DNA from: an uncultured Collinsella sp.
GTDB taxonomy: Bacteria > Actinomycetota > Coriobacteriia > Coriobacteriales > Coriobacteriaceae
NCBI GenBank assembly: GCA_902465015.1
Contig: CABQLK010000035.1
Coordinates: 1-20,848 of the forward strand
DNA length: 20,848 nucleotides
Direction: 5' to 3'
Each line of letters starts with the position of its first letter. Position 1 is the first letter of the stretch. A program made the position numbers and the translations under genes. Under the pieces are notes generated by a model. It was not told the origin of the DNA. It ran no database searches and saw only the letters and a program-made list of their open reading frames with translations. Shown here one piece after another: positions 6,791-14,002 of the stretch.

Positions 6791-8791
6791 CCTATGGCCG
6801 AAAAACTCGGCGTCCGCCGCTCGCCAGGGGCGGAAGGTGGCGGGATCGACCTTTACGTGAGCTGCGGCGGGTACGTCGTACCATTTGACCGTGTAACCGG
6901 CGCCGTGAGAGCAAAAGACCGAATCGGGCGTGTTGGGCAGATCGGCCTCGGGCTCATAGGCGGCCGTCTCGATGACGCGCTCGGCATCATGGCATGCCGC
7001 ATAGCCGGCGAACTCCAGGTACAGATGCCCACGACCACTCGTGTAGGCAGCCACCTCCAGCGCGTAATCCTGCACCTCTGATGCCGGTACACGACCCACA
7101 AGCTTCGCCCGGTCGCCTGTCATCGTCGGCGGCTCGTACTCAGCACCCATGCGCGTGGCATCCGAGAGCGCCCGACCCACGCACTCCCCCGGCACCTCGA
7201 GCTCAAAGCGATACCACGGCTCCAACAGCACCGCCGCGCCGGCCTCGCGCGCCTGCATCAAACCCTGGCGAATCGCGCGGTACGTGGCCTGGCGAAAATC
7301 GCCGCCCTCGGTGTGCTTGGCATGCGCGCGGCCGCCCGTGAGCGTAATACGCACATCGGTGATGGGCGAGCCGGTCAGCACGCCCAGGTGATCGCGCTCC
7401 ATGGCGTTGGTGAGTGCCAAACGCTGCCAGTTAAGATCGAGCTCATCGGTCGAGGTCACGGTGCCAAACTGCACGCCCGAACCCGCTGGCAACGGCTCCA
7501 GACGCAGATGCACCTCGGCATAGTGGCGCAGTGGCTCAAAGTGGCCCACGCCTTCGACCGGCTGCGAAATAGTCTCCTTATAGAGAATGCCGCCAGACTC
7601 AAACGCAACCGAAAGGCCAAAGCGATCTGCCAACACCCGCTGTACGACCTCGAGTTGCACGGCGCCCATCAACTGCAAATGAATCTGCTCAAGATGCGTA
7701 TTCCAGCTTACGCCGAGCATGGGATCCTCGTCGGCAAGCTCGACCAGCGCTTGGAACACCGTATGGACATCGTGCTCATTCGGCAGCACCGTATAGGTAA
7801 GAACCGGCGCAATGACAGGTGCATCGCCCGCGGGCTCCGCGCCCAGGGCGTCCCCTGGGCGAACGTGCGCGAGGCCCGTCACGGCACAAATACCGCCAGC
7901 AGCAACTTCTTGAGCAAGCTCATACTTTTCGCCGTTATAGATGCGTACCTGGTCGACCTTCTGCTCCCACGCCTCGGCACCGGAACGTCCGTTAATCATC
8001 TGCTTGGCATGCAGCGTGCCGCCGGTCACTTTAACCCATGCCAAGCGCTCGCCGCGATCCCCGCGGCTCACGCGGTAGACGCGCGCGGCAAACTCCGGGC
8101 GCCATGTCTGTTCGCGCATCAGCGCGCATATGCCATCCAGCAGCTCGTCCACGCCTTGGTCCTTGAGCGCCGAGCCGGCAAAGCAGGGAAACAACTTTCG
8201 CTCTGCGACCAGCCGCGAAAGCGTGGCAGTCGAAAGCTCCCCTGCTTCAAAAAACTCCTCGAGCGCCGCCTCGTCCAACGCAGCAGCGTCCTCCTGAACG
8301 GCACCGCCCGCCAACAGCTCGTTGGCATCCAGGCAGCCTTCGGAAAGACGCTGCCCAAGCTGTGCCAGCAAAACATCGCGGCCGGGATTCTCCAAATCGA
8401 TTTTGTTGATATAGATGAACGTCGGGATCTCATAACGTGCAAGCAGGCGCCACAGGGTTTCGGTGTGCCCCTGCACGCCGTCGTTGGCGCCCACAACCAA
8501 AATCGCATAGTCGAGTGCGCGCAGCGTGCGCTCCGCCTCGGCTGAAAAATCAACGTGACCGGGCGCATCCACGAGCATGACGTGGGTATCGCCGTGGTCG
8601 AGCACGGCCTGCGACGAGAAGATCGAAATGCCGCGCTCACGCTCGATCTCGTTAGTGTCCAGATGCGAATCGCCATCGTCCACGCGGCCGCGCTTGCGAA
8701 TGCGACCCGCGTTGAACAGCATGGCCTCGGCCAACGTGGTCTTGCCGGCATCGACATGCGCCAAGATTCCAACGACTGCCTGCTTCGACAT
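6788..8791 (-). CDS. TetM/EF-G-like translation GTPase
   Basis: This 667-residue ribosome-dependent GTPase has the domain order of EF-G and TetM/TetO proteins. G1 is AHVDAGKT (11-18), the switch I region ERERGISI (50-57), G3 DAPGH (75-79) and G4 NKID (129-132). The body contains the beta-barrel and domain III-V segments, including QLMGAVQLEVVQRVLADRFG and an EF-G domain IV-like GGRAHAKHTEGGDF region. The ATG at 8791 is chosen because AGGAG precedes it; an extension to 8860 would add a non-homologous leader. Family knowledge: TetM-type proteins remove tetracycline from the ribosome, but many anaerobes carry chromosomal relatives of unproven function. The housekeeping setting suggests a resident translation-factor homologue; resistance cannot be claimed. 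Confidence 0.85.
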   Translation of the reverse strand: MSKQAVVGILAHVDAGKTTLAEAMLFNAGRIRKRGRVDDGDSHLDTNEIERERGISIFSSQAVLDHGDTHVMLVDAPGHVDFSAEAERTLRALDYAILVVGANDGVQGHTETLWRLLARYEIPTFIYINKIDLENPGRDVLLAQLGQRLSEGCLDANELLAGGAVQEDAAALDEAALEEFFEAGELSTATLSRLVAERKLFPCFAGSALKDQGVDELLDGICALMREQTWRPEFAARVYRVSRGDRGERLAWVKVTGGTLHAKQMINGRSGAEAWEQKVDQVRIYNGEKYELAQEVAAGGICAVTGLAHVRPGDALGAEPAGDAPVIAPVLTYTVLPNEHDVHTVFQALVELADEDPMLGVSWNTHLEQIHLQLMGAVQLEVVQRVLADRFGLSVAFESGGILYKETISQPVEGVGHFEPLRHYAEVHLRLEPLPAGSGVQFGTVTSTDELDLNWQRLALTNAMERDHLGVLTGSPITDVRITLTGGRAHAKHTEGGDFRQATYRAIRQGLMQAREAGAAVLLEPWYRFELEVPGECVGRALSDATRMGAEYEPPTMTGDRAKLVGRVPASEVQDYALEVAAYTSGRGHLYLEFAGYAACHDAERVIETAAYEPEADLPNTPDSVFCSHGAGYTVKWYDVPAAAHVKVDPATFRPWRAADAEFFGHR

Positions 8792-8865
8792 GGCTCTCCT
8801 CTTATTACAAGCCCATCGCACGCAGCAACGGGCGTTCACGCTCCACACTGGATGATACAATTTAC

Positions 8866-9013
8866 GGGCCGGCGGGCGAAGCGGGCCCTATCCCCCGACT
8901 GAGCTCATCGCCCCGCGTTGCCGCGCGGCGATTTTCGTAGGTTCGCGCCTTGCGAAAGCCGGCTTTCAAAACAGCGCAGTAATCGAAAATGGCCCCACCC
9001 GGGGCCATTTTCG
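8866..9013 (+). ncRNA. Candidate structured small RNA of about 145 nt
   Basis: This stretch of the 254-bp gap between the GTPase and acetyltransferase genes is crowded with hairpins: GGGCC/GGCCC (8866-8870 with 8884-8888), ATCGCC/GGCGAT (8907-8912 with 8927-8932), and TTTCGTAGG paired with CCTTGCGAAA (8933-8941 with 8948-8957). It ends in a strong terminator hairpin at 8984-9013. An extended -10 element, TGATACAAT, lies at 8853-8861 just before the first hairpin and would start a plus-strand transcript near 8868. I could not match it to a known RNA family (not tRNA, SRP RNA or a T-box). The hairpins would also form in a minus-strand leader of the GTPase gene, so strand is uncertain. Confidence 0.35.
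8984..9013. terminator. Strong bidirectional intrinsic terminator
   Basis: A perfect 13-bp stem, CGAAAATGGCCCC with its complement, closes a 4-base ACCC loop. The AAAA/TTTT ends of the stem give a short U-run in either direction. It lies just past the stop of the minus-strand acetyltransferase gene (9046) and would also end any plus-strand transcript begun near 8868. Confidence 0.8.
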
Positions 9014-9045
9014 TTCGCGCGAATTATTGATACGCACCCTCGCCC

Positions 9046-9537
9046 TTATGCCTCACGCAGCCAGTCAAACGCAACACGCGGCGTGCCGTCCGACACATGC
9101 ACGACACCGGCACGCTCAAACCCCGCTTTAATACTCGCGCCCTGCATGGGCAGGTTGTCCCGATGCGTATCGATACGCAGGTGGTCGGCACGCTCTTTGG
9201 CAAAGGCGAACATCGCAGCCGCGATACCGTGCACGGTGCCGTCGGATGCCACACGGTGCAACACGGCGTACGGAGTATCGCTGCGCCATTGCCCGTCCTC
9301 AATTACGTCATAGCACTCGTCCGGACCCGGCAAAAAGGCAAACGTCGCCACCACGCGGCCGTCGACTTCGCACACATAGCTGCCACCGGCGGCGATATCG
9401 GCAGCCAGTTGCTCGGCAGAAGGCGTGCCCTCGGGCCACTGCGTGGCGTTGCCATGTGCGCGCATAAAGGCGCGGGCCGCGTCATAGATAGCCATGACGG
9501 CTGGAATGTTGGTATCGAGGGTTTTTCTGATCATCAC
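9046..9537 (-). CDS. GNAT family acetyltransferase
   Basis: This 163-residue protein fits the GNAT fold. It opens IRKTLDTNIPAVMAIYDAARAFM, has a central strand pair YVCEVDGRVVATFAFLPG, and ends with the segment LRIDTHRDNLPMQGASIKAGFERAGVVHV, which is common in this subgroup (HxDNxxMQ...GF). LHRVASDGTVHGIAAAMFAFA is the probable acetyl-CoA loop, with VHGIAA in place of the usual RxxGxG/A. I begin at GTG 9537, with GAGG seven bases upstream; the next codon is ATG and could be used instead. The gene is divergent from the 98-aa gene at 9612 and shares an intergenic region with an inverted repeat. Substrate is unknown. Confidence 0.8.
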   Translation of the reverse strand: MMIRKTLDTNIPAVMAIYDAARAFMRAHGNATQWPEGTPSAEQLAADIAAGGSYVCEVDGRVVATFAFLPGPDECYDVIEDGQWRSDTPYAVLHRVASDGTVHGIAAAMFAFAKERADHLRIDTHRDNLPMQGASIKAGFERAGVVHVSDGTPRVAFDWLREA

Positions 9538-9555
9538 GCGGCGACCTCACGTTTA

Positions 9556-9587
9556 TTGGTATCACTTTGATTGAGCAATGATACCAA
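9556..9587. promoter_or_regulatory. TTGGTATCA-N14-TGATACCAA operator-like dyad
   Basis: A perfect 9-bp inverted repeat (9556-9564 and 9579-9587) lies between two divergent genes. Read on the plus strand its arms also provide TTGGTA and TGATAC with 17 bases between, the right distance for -35 and -10 boxes aimed at the gene at 9612. The half-site resembles the TTGGTATAACT element before ATPase 2. Confidence 0.5.
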
Positions 9588-9611
9588 CGTTTGGAGAAGG
9601 GCGCGAAGCAG

Positions 9612-9908
9612 ATGGGGAGCAAAAAGCGAGCCGCCTGGTCAAAGGCCAAAAGCGAGTTTTTGGGCGCTGCTACGGGCGGCGATATGAGTGACCTGTTTGC
9701 GCGCGAGGACGAGCGTCGCGACGCCCTGGACGCCGAACGCGATGAAGCCTGGCGCTACAAGTCGTGCGAGCGAAAAAACCGTTACGACACGCGCGCCGAG
9801 GCCGAGGCCGTTATGGCCGACTGCGAAAACCGCGGGCGGCGTGGTTTGGCCTGCTACAAATGCGAGTACTGCGGCGGCTGGCATCTGACGTCGCATCCTT
9901 GGAAATAG
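9612..9908 (+). CDS. Conserved-looking 98-aa protein with CxxC-x2-CGGWH end
   Basis: This 98-residue hydrophilic protein has a basic, helical first half (KKRAAWSKAKSEF, then a charged EDERRDALDAERDEAW stretch). The C-terminal third reads YKSCERKNRYDTRAEAEAVM and ends LACYKCEYCGGWHLTSHP. The cysteines and histidine at the end look like a small zinc-binding ribbon of the kind seen in short phage and actinobacterial proteins. The ATG at 9612 follows GGAGAAGGG at a longish distance of about 11 bases. An in-frame TTG at 9591 is possible but lacks a clear binding site. Coding quality is good and the promoter region carries a perfect dyad. Function is unknown; nucleic-acid binding is plausible only from the motif. 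Confidence 0.65.
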   Translation: MGSKKRAAWSKAKSEFLGAATGGDMSDLFAREDERRDALDAERDEAWRYKSCERKNRYDTRAEAEAVMADCENRGRRGLACYKCEYCGGWHLTSHPWK

Positions 9909-9956
9909 ACGCCGCATCGGCACGGCATTGACGGAGTGTCAGCCATCGTACGCAAG

Positions 9957-10661
9957 CTACGGGCGCGGCGGCACCAAAACATCGTAACGAACGGCCTTGC
10001 CCGCAAGTTGATAGCTCGGCTTAACGCCGGCAAGCAGTGGCCCCTTCACCGGTCGCTTGATAACGACCTTGCGCGGGTGCACCGCAAGCGTGGCTTCGAC
10101 CAGCGCCTCCTCATCGGCGCACGGCTGCTCCAAATGGTGCAAGAGTTGGAACTTCTTTTTCACCGCCGCGCTCTTGGTGCGCCCGGGAAACATGGGGTCC
10201 AGATACACCACGTCGGGGGCGGCAAGCTCGCCCCGCCCGATCAGCTCAGCTACATGGCGAAGGCCGGCAATGCTGTCCTCGCCCGCATGCAAGCGCATGC
10301 GCGACACGGCAGCCGCAAGCGCCGGATCATCTGCCGCCCGATCCAAGGCATCCTTGAGGAGCGCCGCAATCACGCAATCCTGTTCATACAGATCGACGGT
10401 AAAGCCCGCGGCCGCCAGCAGCAGCGAATCCTCGCCAAAGCCTGCCGTGGCGTCAATCGCCCATAGTCGCTCGATGCCCTTTGTGCGCGCAGCCTTTACC
10501 AACAGCTCTTGCTGCAGACGGCCCTGCTTGAGCCGTGGAAGCATGCGGCCAAAATCGGCGCGCAGCTCCATCGTGCCGTCGGTGAGCGTGAGGCCCTCGG
10601 GCTTCCCGGTCAGCTCAAGCCCCGCGGCCCGAGCAACAGAAAAGGGATCGACGACGCCCAT
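9957..10661 (-). CDS. rsmJ: 16S rRNA m2G1516 methyltransferase RsmJ
   Basis: This 234-residue protein matches RsmJ, which uses S-adenosylmethionine to methylate N2 of G1516 in 16S rRNA of the small subunit. Diagnostic segments are DATAGFGEDSLLLA (SAM motif I), YEQDCVIAALLKDAL (motif II), VVYLDPMFP (the catalytic D/N-P-x-F motif) followed by KSAAVKKKFQ, and VVIKRPVKGPLL near the end. The ATG at 10661 has AAGGAG five bases upstream; the GTG two codons earlier overlaps that site. Length is close to the E. coli enzyme (about 250). It is convergent with the 98-aa gene, with 48 bases between and no clear terminator. The 47-aa membrane peptide gene lies upstream on the same strand. Confidence 0.9.
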   Translation of the reverse strand: MGVVDPFSVARAAGLELTGKPEGLTLTDGTMELRADFGRMLPRLKQGRLQQELLVKAARTKGIERLWAIDATAGFGEDSLLLAAAGFTVDLYEQDCVIAALLKDALDRAADDPALAAAVSRMRLHAGEDSIAGLRHVAELIGRGELAAPDVVYLDPMFPGRTKSAAVKKKFQLLHHLEQPCADEEALVEATLAVHPRKVVIKRPVKGPLLAGVKPSYQLAGKAVRYDVLVPPRP

Positions 10662-10725
10662 GGGCACTCCTTAGCAAGCAAAACGAATACGCGGGGCGCC
10701 GTTTATGCCAGCACCCAACCGTCCG

Positions 10726-10869
10726 CTATTGTCCCACATGCGACATGGCCCACAGCATCGCAATGCAAAGTACCGCCATCAACCCCGTGCACACGGCAGC
10801 GATCACGGAATCGCCCATGCGCCTTCCCAACGACCGCGGCTCACGCACTTGCCCTGCTCCGTACATCAT
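10726..10869 (-). CDS. 47-aa single-pass membrane peptide
   Basis: A small gene starts ATG ATG at 10869 or 10866 behind a near-perfect AAGGAGGAG ribosome binding site. The product is a short polar lead (YGAGQVREPRSLGRRMGDS) followed by one hydrophobic helix (VIAAVCTGLMAVLCIAMLWAM) and a short SHVGQ tail. The basic lead suggests the N-terminus stays inside. It sits 64 bases upstream of rsmJ on the same strand. Function is unknown. The strong ribosome binding site and clean transmembrane segment support expression, but without homologues it remains tentative. Confidence 0.55.
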   Translation of the reverse strand: MMYGAGQVREPRSLGRRMGDSVIAAVCTGLMAVLCIAMLWAMSHVGQ

Positions 10870-11024
10870 GACTCCTCCTTGAGACCAGCTCCTTGTTACG
10901 GCCTCATCATCGCAGCGCCGCACATGGGCTGCCATCGATTTGCCTTACAGCTGGCTTTCCTTTTTGAAAGGTTGGACCGTGCGGGCAAGAGACGCTTTCA
11001 AACGCATGCATCGCCCCGTTGAAC

Positions 11025-11056
11025 TACAATGTGCTTCACCATATGTGCAGCACATT
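11025..11056 (+). promoter_or_regulatory. -10 element and AATGTGCT/AGCACATT dyad
   Basis: TACAAT at 11025-11030 is a good -10 box for the membrane protein gene at 11098. It is overlapped on the downstream side by an 8-bp inverted repeat, AATGTGCT (11029-11036) and AGCACATT (11049-11056), which could be an operator or a 5'-leader hairpin. No clear -35 box is visible. The rest of the 228-bp gap from 10870 to 11097 holds nothing else I recognise. Confidence 0.4.
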
Positions 11057-11097
11057 GGGTGCGCCAGGTTGGCGTACTCATATCGAAAGGACCAGCC

Positions 11098-11499
11098 ATG
11101 AGCTTCACTCGCAAGACTCTCAAAATCCTTGCCCTCATCTATTTTGTTTTGGGCATCGTCAGCCTCGTCATCGCCGGCGTCGGTATCGCCAGTGGCAACC
11201 TCGATTCCACGTACGGGCCGAACGCCATGCTCGCCACGGTCGTGCTTGTCGCCAAGGGCGTTGTCGATCTTGCCGCAGGTGTTGCGGGCATCAAGGGCGC
11301 CAACAAGCCTTCACAGGTAGATGGCGCGTTTAAGCTCGGTATTGTTGCCGCAGTCGCCACACTCGCCCAGGCTGTGCTTACGCTTCCCGCGTTCGGCGGC
11401 AATGTCATCAACTATGGCGCCTTTGTCATCGTGGTATACGACCTGTTCTTTGTTCAGCAGGCACATGAGGTTAAGGCCGAGAACAAGGACCGCCTGTAA
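11098..11499 (+). CDS. Four-helix membrane protein of unknown function
   Basis: This 133-residue integral membrane protein has four predicted helices: ILALIYFVLGIVSLVIAGVGIA, AMLATVVLVAKGVVDLAAGVAGI, LGIVAAVATLAQAVLTLPAF and VINYGAFVIVVYDLFFVQQA. The termini are short and charged (SFTRKTLK and HEVKAENKDRL). The ATG at 11098 has AAAGG upstream. I do not recognise the family with certainty; proteins of this size and layout are common, poorly characterised membrane proteins in Coriobacteriia. A clear terminator follows 38 bases after the stop. It is a single-gene unit, convergent with rlmA. Confidence 0.75.
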   Translation: MSFTRKTLKILALIYFVLGIVSLVIAGVGIASGNLDSTYGPNAMLATVVLVAKGVVDLAAGVAGIKGANKPSQVDGAFKLGIVAAVATLAQAVLTLPAFGGNVINYGAFVIVVYDLFFVQQAHEVKAENKDRL

Positions 11500-11537
11500 G
11501 CGCTCGCTTCTCATAACCTCTGCAGCCAAGCAACTAA

Positions 11538-11573
11538 AAAGGGCCGATCGCGCATCTCCGCGGTCGGCCCTTT
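11538..11573. terminator. Bidirectional intrinsic terminator
   Basis: A 15-bp stem, AAAGGGCCGATCGCG with CGCGGTCGGCCCTTT, has one non-Watson-Crick position and a 6-base loop. A-run and T-run flanks on both sides serve the convergent membrane protein and rlmA genes. The minus-strand exit has a run of five T. Confidence 0.85.
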
Positions 11574-11598
11574 ACGTTTGCCCAGATAAAGCCGGTTG

Positions 11599-12414
11599 TT
11601 AGCTATGGCGGTACTCGGCGATGATGAAGTCGATGTCGGTCTGAAGGGTATCGAGGTTTGCCAGTCGCTCTTTGTCGGCAGGGCGCGTGCGATAGTAGTA
11701 CGGCGTCATCTGGAACACCGCCTCAATGTCGGCCTGCGTCTGGAGCGTAATATTCGCAGATACCCGCTGCGTTCCGACTAACTCGAGCTCGGTGGTCTTC
11801 GGCAGCTTCTCATCGTTAAGGTACGGCGTGTCGTAGAGTACCTCCTTGAGACCAAAGAGATGACGGGCGCCCGGCACCACGGTGTAAAGCGAGCCCTCGG
11901 GCGCCAGCACGCGGGCAAACTCGCGCTCGTTAAAGGGAGCGAAGAGCTCGGTCACCATATCGAAAGCGCCATCAGGCACGGGGATGTCCTTCATGTTGGC
12001 CACGAAGTAGGTCGCATCGCCGCGCTTGGCGGCAAGGCGCACCATCTCTTTGCCCAGGTCGAAACCGTAAGCATCCACGCCCGGCACCGCGCCCATGGCA
12101 CTGGTGTAGTAGCCCTCGCCGCAGCAAATATCGAGCAGCGTCATGAAGCCGTTCGCAGACGCTGCACGACCAGACACCCGCTCGCGCACCAGCTCAACCA
12201 TCGCATCGCGCAACGGCGCGTAGTATCCGCGGTTCAGAAAGTCGCGACGGCTGCGTGCCTGCGACTTGGGATCGCCCATGGAGTCGCCGCTCTTGGACGA
12301 GCGCAGCAGATATAGATAGCCCTCGCGCGCACGGTCAAACCGGTGCCCGCCCGCGCATACAGCACCGCGCTCATCGTCCACCAACGGCTCATGGCAAACG
12401 GGACACAACAACAT
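11599..12414 (-). CDS. rlmA: 23S rRNA guanine-N1 methyltransferase, RlmA family
   Basis: This 271-residue protein matches RlmA/TlrB, SAM-dependent enzymes that methylate N1 of G745 or G748 in 23S rRNA helix 35. The N-terminal zinc ribbon is visible as C4, C7, C20 and H24 (LLCPVCHEP ... VCAGGHRFD). It is followed by the family segment REGYLYLL and by RRDFLNRGYYAPLRDAM. SAM motif I is LLDICCGEGYY (about 93-103), and ELFAPFNEREFARVL corresponds to the later catalytic-domain region. The ATG at 12414 has AAGGAG upstream. Whether the target is G745 (RlmA-I) or G748 (RlmA-II/TlrB, linked to tylosin resistance) cannot be told by eye. A long palindrome lies between this gene and the divergent MATE gene. 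Confidence 0.85.
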   Translation of the reverse strand: MLLCPVCHEPLVDDERGAVCAGGHRFDRAREGYLYLLRSSKSGDSMGDPKSQARSRRDFLNRGYYAPLRDAMVELVRERVSGRAASANGFMTLLDICCGEGYYTSAMGAVPGVDAYGFDLGKEMVRLAAKRGDATYFVANMKDIPVPDGAFDMVTELFAPFNEREFARVLAPEGSLYTVVPGARHLFGLKEVLYDTPYLNDEKLPKTTELELVGTQRVSANITLQTQADIEAVFQMTPYYYRTRPADKERLANLDTLQTDIDFIIAEYRHS

Positions 12415-12470
12415 GGCAACTCCTTAGCGCGAACAACACAACGCCCACCATTGTCGCACGCCTTCCCCAC

Positions 12471-12528
12471 CTAGTCATTGGGGACGTTCTTGAAGGACTA
12501 ATCGTTTAAGAACGTCCCCAATGACTAG
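12471..12528. repeat. Perfect 21-bp-arm palindrome with CATTGGGGACGTTCTT core
   Basis: The left arm (12471-12491) begins CTAGTCATTGGGGACG and ends TTCTT. The right arm (12508-12528) is its exact complement, and the loop has 16 bases. No T-tract follows and the flanking genes are divergent, so it is not a terminator for either. A REP-like mobile palindrome is the likeliest identity. It is unrelated in sequence to the GTGACAAAGGG family and to the array at 20122. Confidence 0.8.
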
Positions 12529-12592
12529 TCGATTAGGAGTATCATCGTCTGCGCAAATGAGCACGAAAAAGCATATTAGAGATTGAGAGCGT

Positions 12593-13975
12593 ATGGCTGA
12601 CACCGTATCTAAGCACATTGACATGATCACCGGCTCGCTGTGGCGAAATATTCCCCTGTTCGCCTTCCCCGTGGCCGCCACGAGCATCTTGGAGCAGCTG
12701 TCGAACCTCATCGCCACGGTCATCATCGGTAATTTCTCGGGCGACCAGGGAACCCTCGCCATGGCGGCGGTCGGCTCCAATGTTCCGCTTACCAGTCTTA
12801 TGCTCAACCTGTTTATTGGCATGTCACTTGGCTCCAACGTGGTCATCGCCAACGCTATCGGCCGCAACGATCAGAACATGGTCAAACGCGCCGTCCATAC
12901 CTCAATTTTAATGGCACTCGTGGGCTTTGTCGTCATCGCACTGGGCGAGATCTTTGCCGAGCCCATGCTCGCCGCGCTCAACGTTCCCGCCGAAACCATG
13001 CCGCTCGCTTCGCTCTATCTACGCGTCTTTTTGCTCAGCATGCCCTCAATCTTGCTCTACAACTTTGAAGCCGCAATCTTCCGCTCCGTCGGCATCACCC
13101 GCATGCCGCTGCAGGCGCTTGCCGTGTCCACCGTCCTCAACATTGGCCTGGACCTCATCTTTGTCCCCGTACTTCACTGGGGCGTCGCGGGCGTCGCCAT
13201 CGCCACCGCCATCGCCTACACCGTCAGCGCCGCTACGCTCTTTATCCGCCTGCTCAAGACCGACTCCGTCGTCCGCGTCACCCCACGCGACTTGGCTATC
13301 GACCCCGTCGCCCTCAAGCGCATCGTCAAGATCGGCCTGCCCGCCGGCATCCAAAGCGCCGTCTTTGCCGTCGCCAACATCATCATCCAGTCCGCCATCA
13401 ACAGCCTGGGCACCGAGGTCATGGCGGCATCGAGCGCCGCCATGAGTCTGGAGTACGTGTGCTACAACCTGCTCAACAGCTTTAGCCAGGCCTGCACCAC
13501 CTTTGTGGGACAAAACCACGGTGCTCGCCAGATCGACCGCTGCACCAAAACGCTTAAGGTCTGCCTGGTCGAAGGCGGTATCGTTGCCCTCACCACGATT
13601 ATCGTTATTGTCGGCCTCGGGCGCGAAATCCTATCGCTGTTCAACAGCGATCCCAACATCGTTTCGATCGGCTATATCCGCGTGTGCTCGATTTTCCCGG
13701 CGTACGCCTTTAGCATGTTCTACGAAAACATGTCCGGCTACCTGCGCGGCTTTGGCATCTCGCTCATGCCCGCCCTCATCACCATGATCTGTGTCTGCGG
13801 CATCCGCTTCTATTGGGTGTTCTGCGTGTTCCCGCACTTCCGCACCTTTGCGAACATCATGATGGTCTACCCCATCAGCCTGGGCACCACGGCGTTCTTT
13901 ATGGTCGTGGCGGTATTACTCTGCCACCCGGCACGCACCTATCGCGCCACCAAAGCCAAAGCGACAGCCCGCTAA
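12593..13975 (+). CDS. MATE family multidrug/cation antiporter
   Basis: This 460-residue polytopic membrane protein has the MATE layout: two bundles of six helices that export drugs or metabolites in exchange for sodium or protons. The start reads MITGSLWRNIPLFAFPVAATSILEQL, the standard MATE opening. The first bundle continues with SLMLNLFIGMSLGSNVVIANAIGRND, a highly conserved region. The second bundle has GLPAGIQSAVFAVANIIIQ and FSQACTTFVGQNHGARQ, the repeat of the same motif. The ATG at 12593 has only a weak GAGAG upstream. The gene stands alone, divergent from rlmA and convergent with the LysR gene 27 bases away; no terminator is evident between them. Substrate is unknown. Confidence 0.9.
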   Translation: MADTVSKHIDMITGSLWRNIPLFAFPVAATSILEQLSNLIATVIIGNFSGDQGTLAMAAVGSNVPLTSLMLNLFIGMSLGSNVVIANAIGRNDQNMVKRAVHTSILMALVGFVVIALGEIFAEPMLAALNVPAETMPLASLYLRVFLLSMPSILLYNFEAAIFRSVGITRMPLQALAVSTVLNIGLDLIFVPVLHWGVAGVAIATAIAYTVSAATLFIRLLKTDSVVRVTPRDLAIDPVALKRIVKIGLPAGIQSAVFAVANIIIQSAINSLGTEVMAASSAAMSLEYVCYNLLNSFSQACTTFVGQNHGARQIDRCTKTLKVCLVEGGIVALTTIIVIVGLGREILSLFNSDPNIVSIGYIRVCSIFPAYAFSMFYENMSGYLRGFGISLMPALITMICVCGIRFYWVFCVFPHFRTFANIMMVYPISLGTTAFFMVVAVLLCHPARTYRATKAKATAR

Positions 13976-14002
13976 ACACCGCACTCGACGCCATGCCAGT
14001 CA

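Noticed and set aside
7313..8545. Plus-strand open frame of 410 codons
   Set aside because: It is antisense to the TetM/EF-G-like GTPase gene and has no domain signature.
6788..8791. Calling the GTPase a tetracycline resistance gene
   Set aside because: Similarity to TetM is clear only at family level; there is no cassette or mobile context, and residues that decide drug release cannot be judged by eye.
8876..8915. tRNA-like D-arm on the minus strand (GCTCAGTCGGGGGATAGGGC)
   Set aside because: The stretch can form a D-stem, but no anticodon arm, no T-arm GGTTCGA motif and no matching acceptor end follow.
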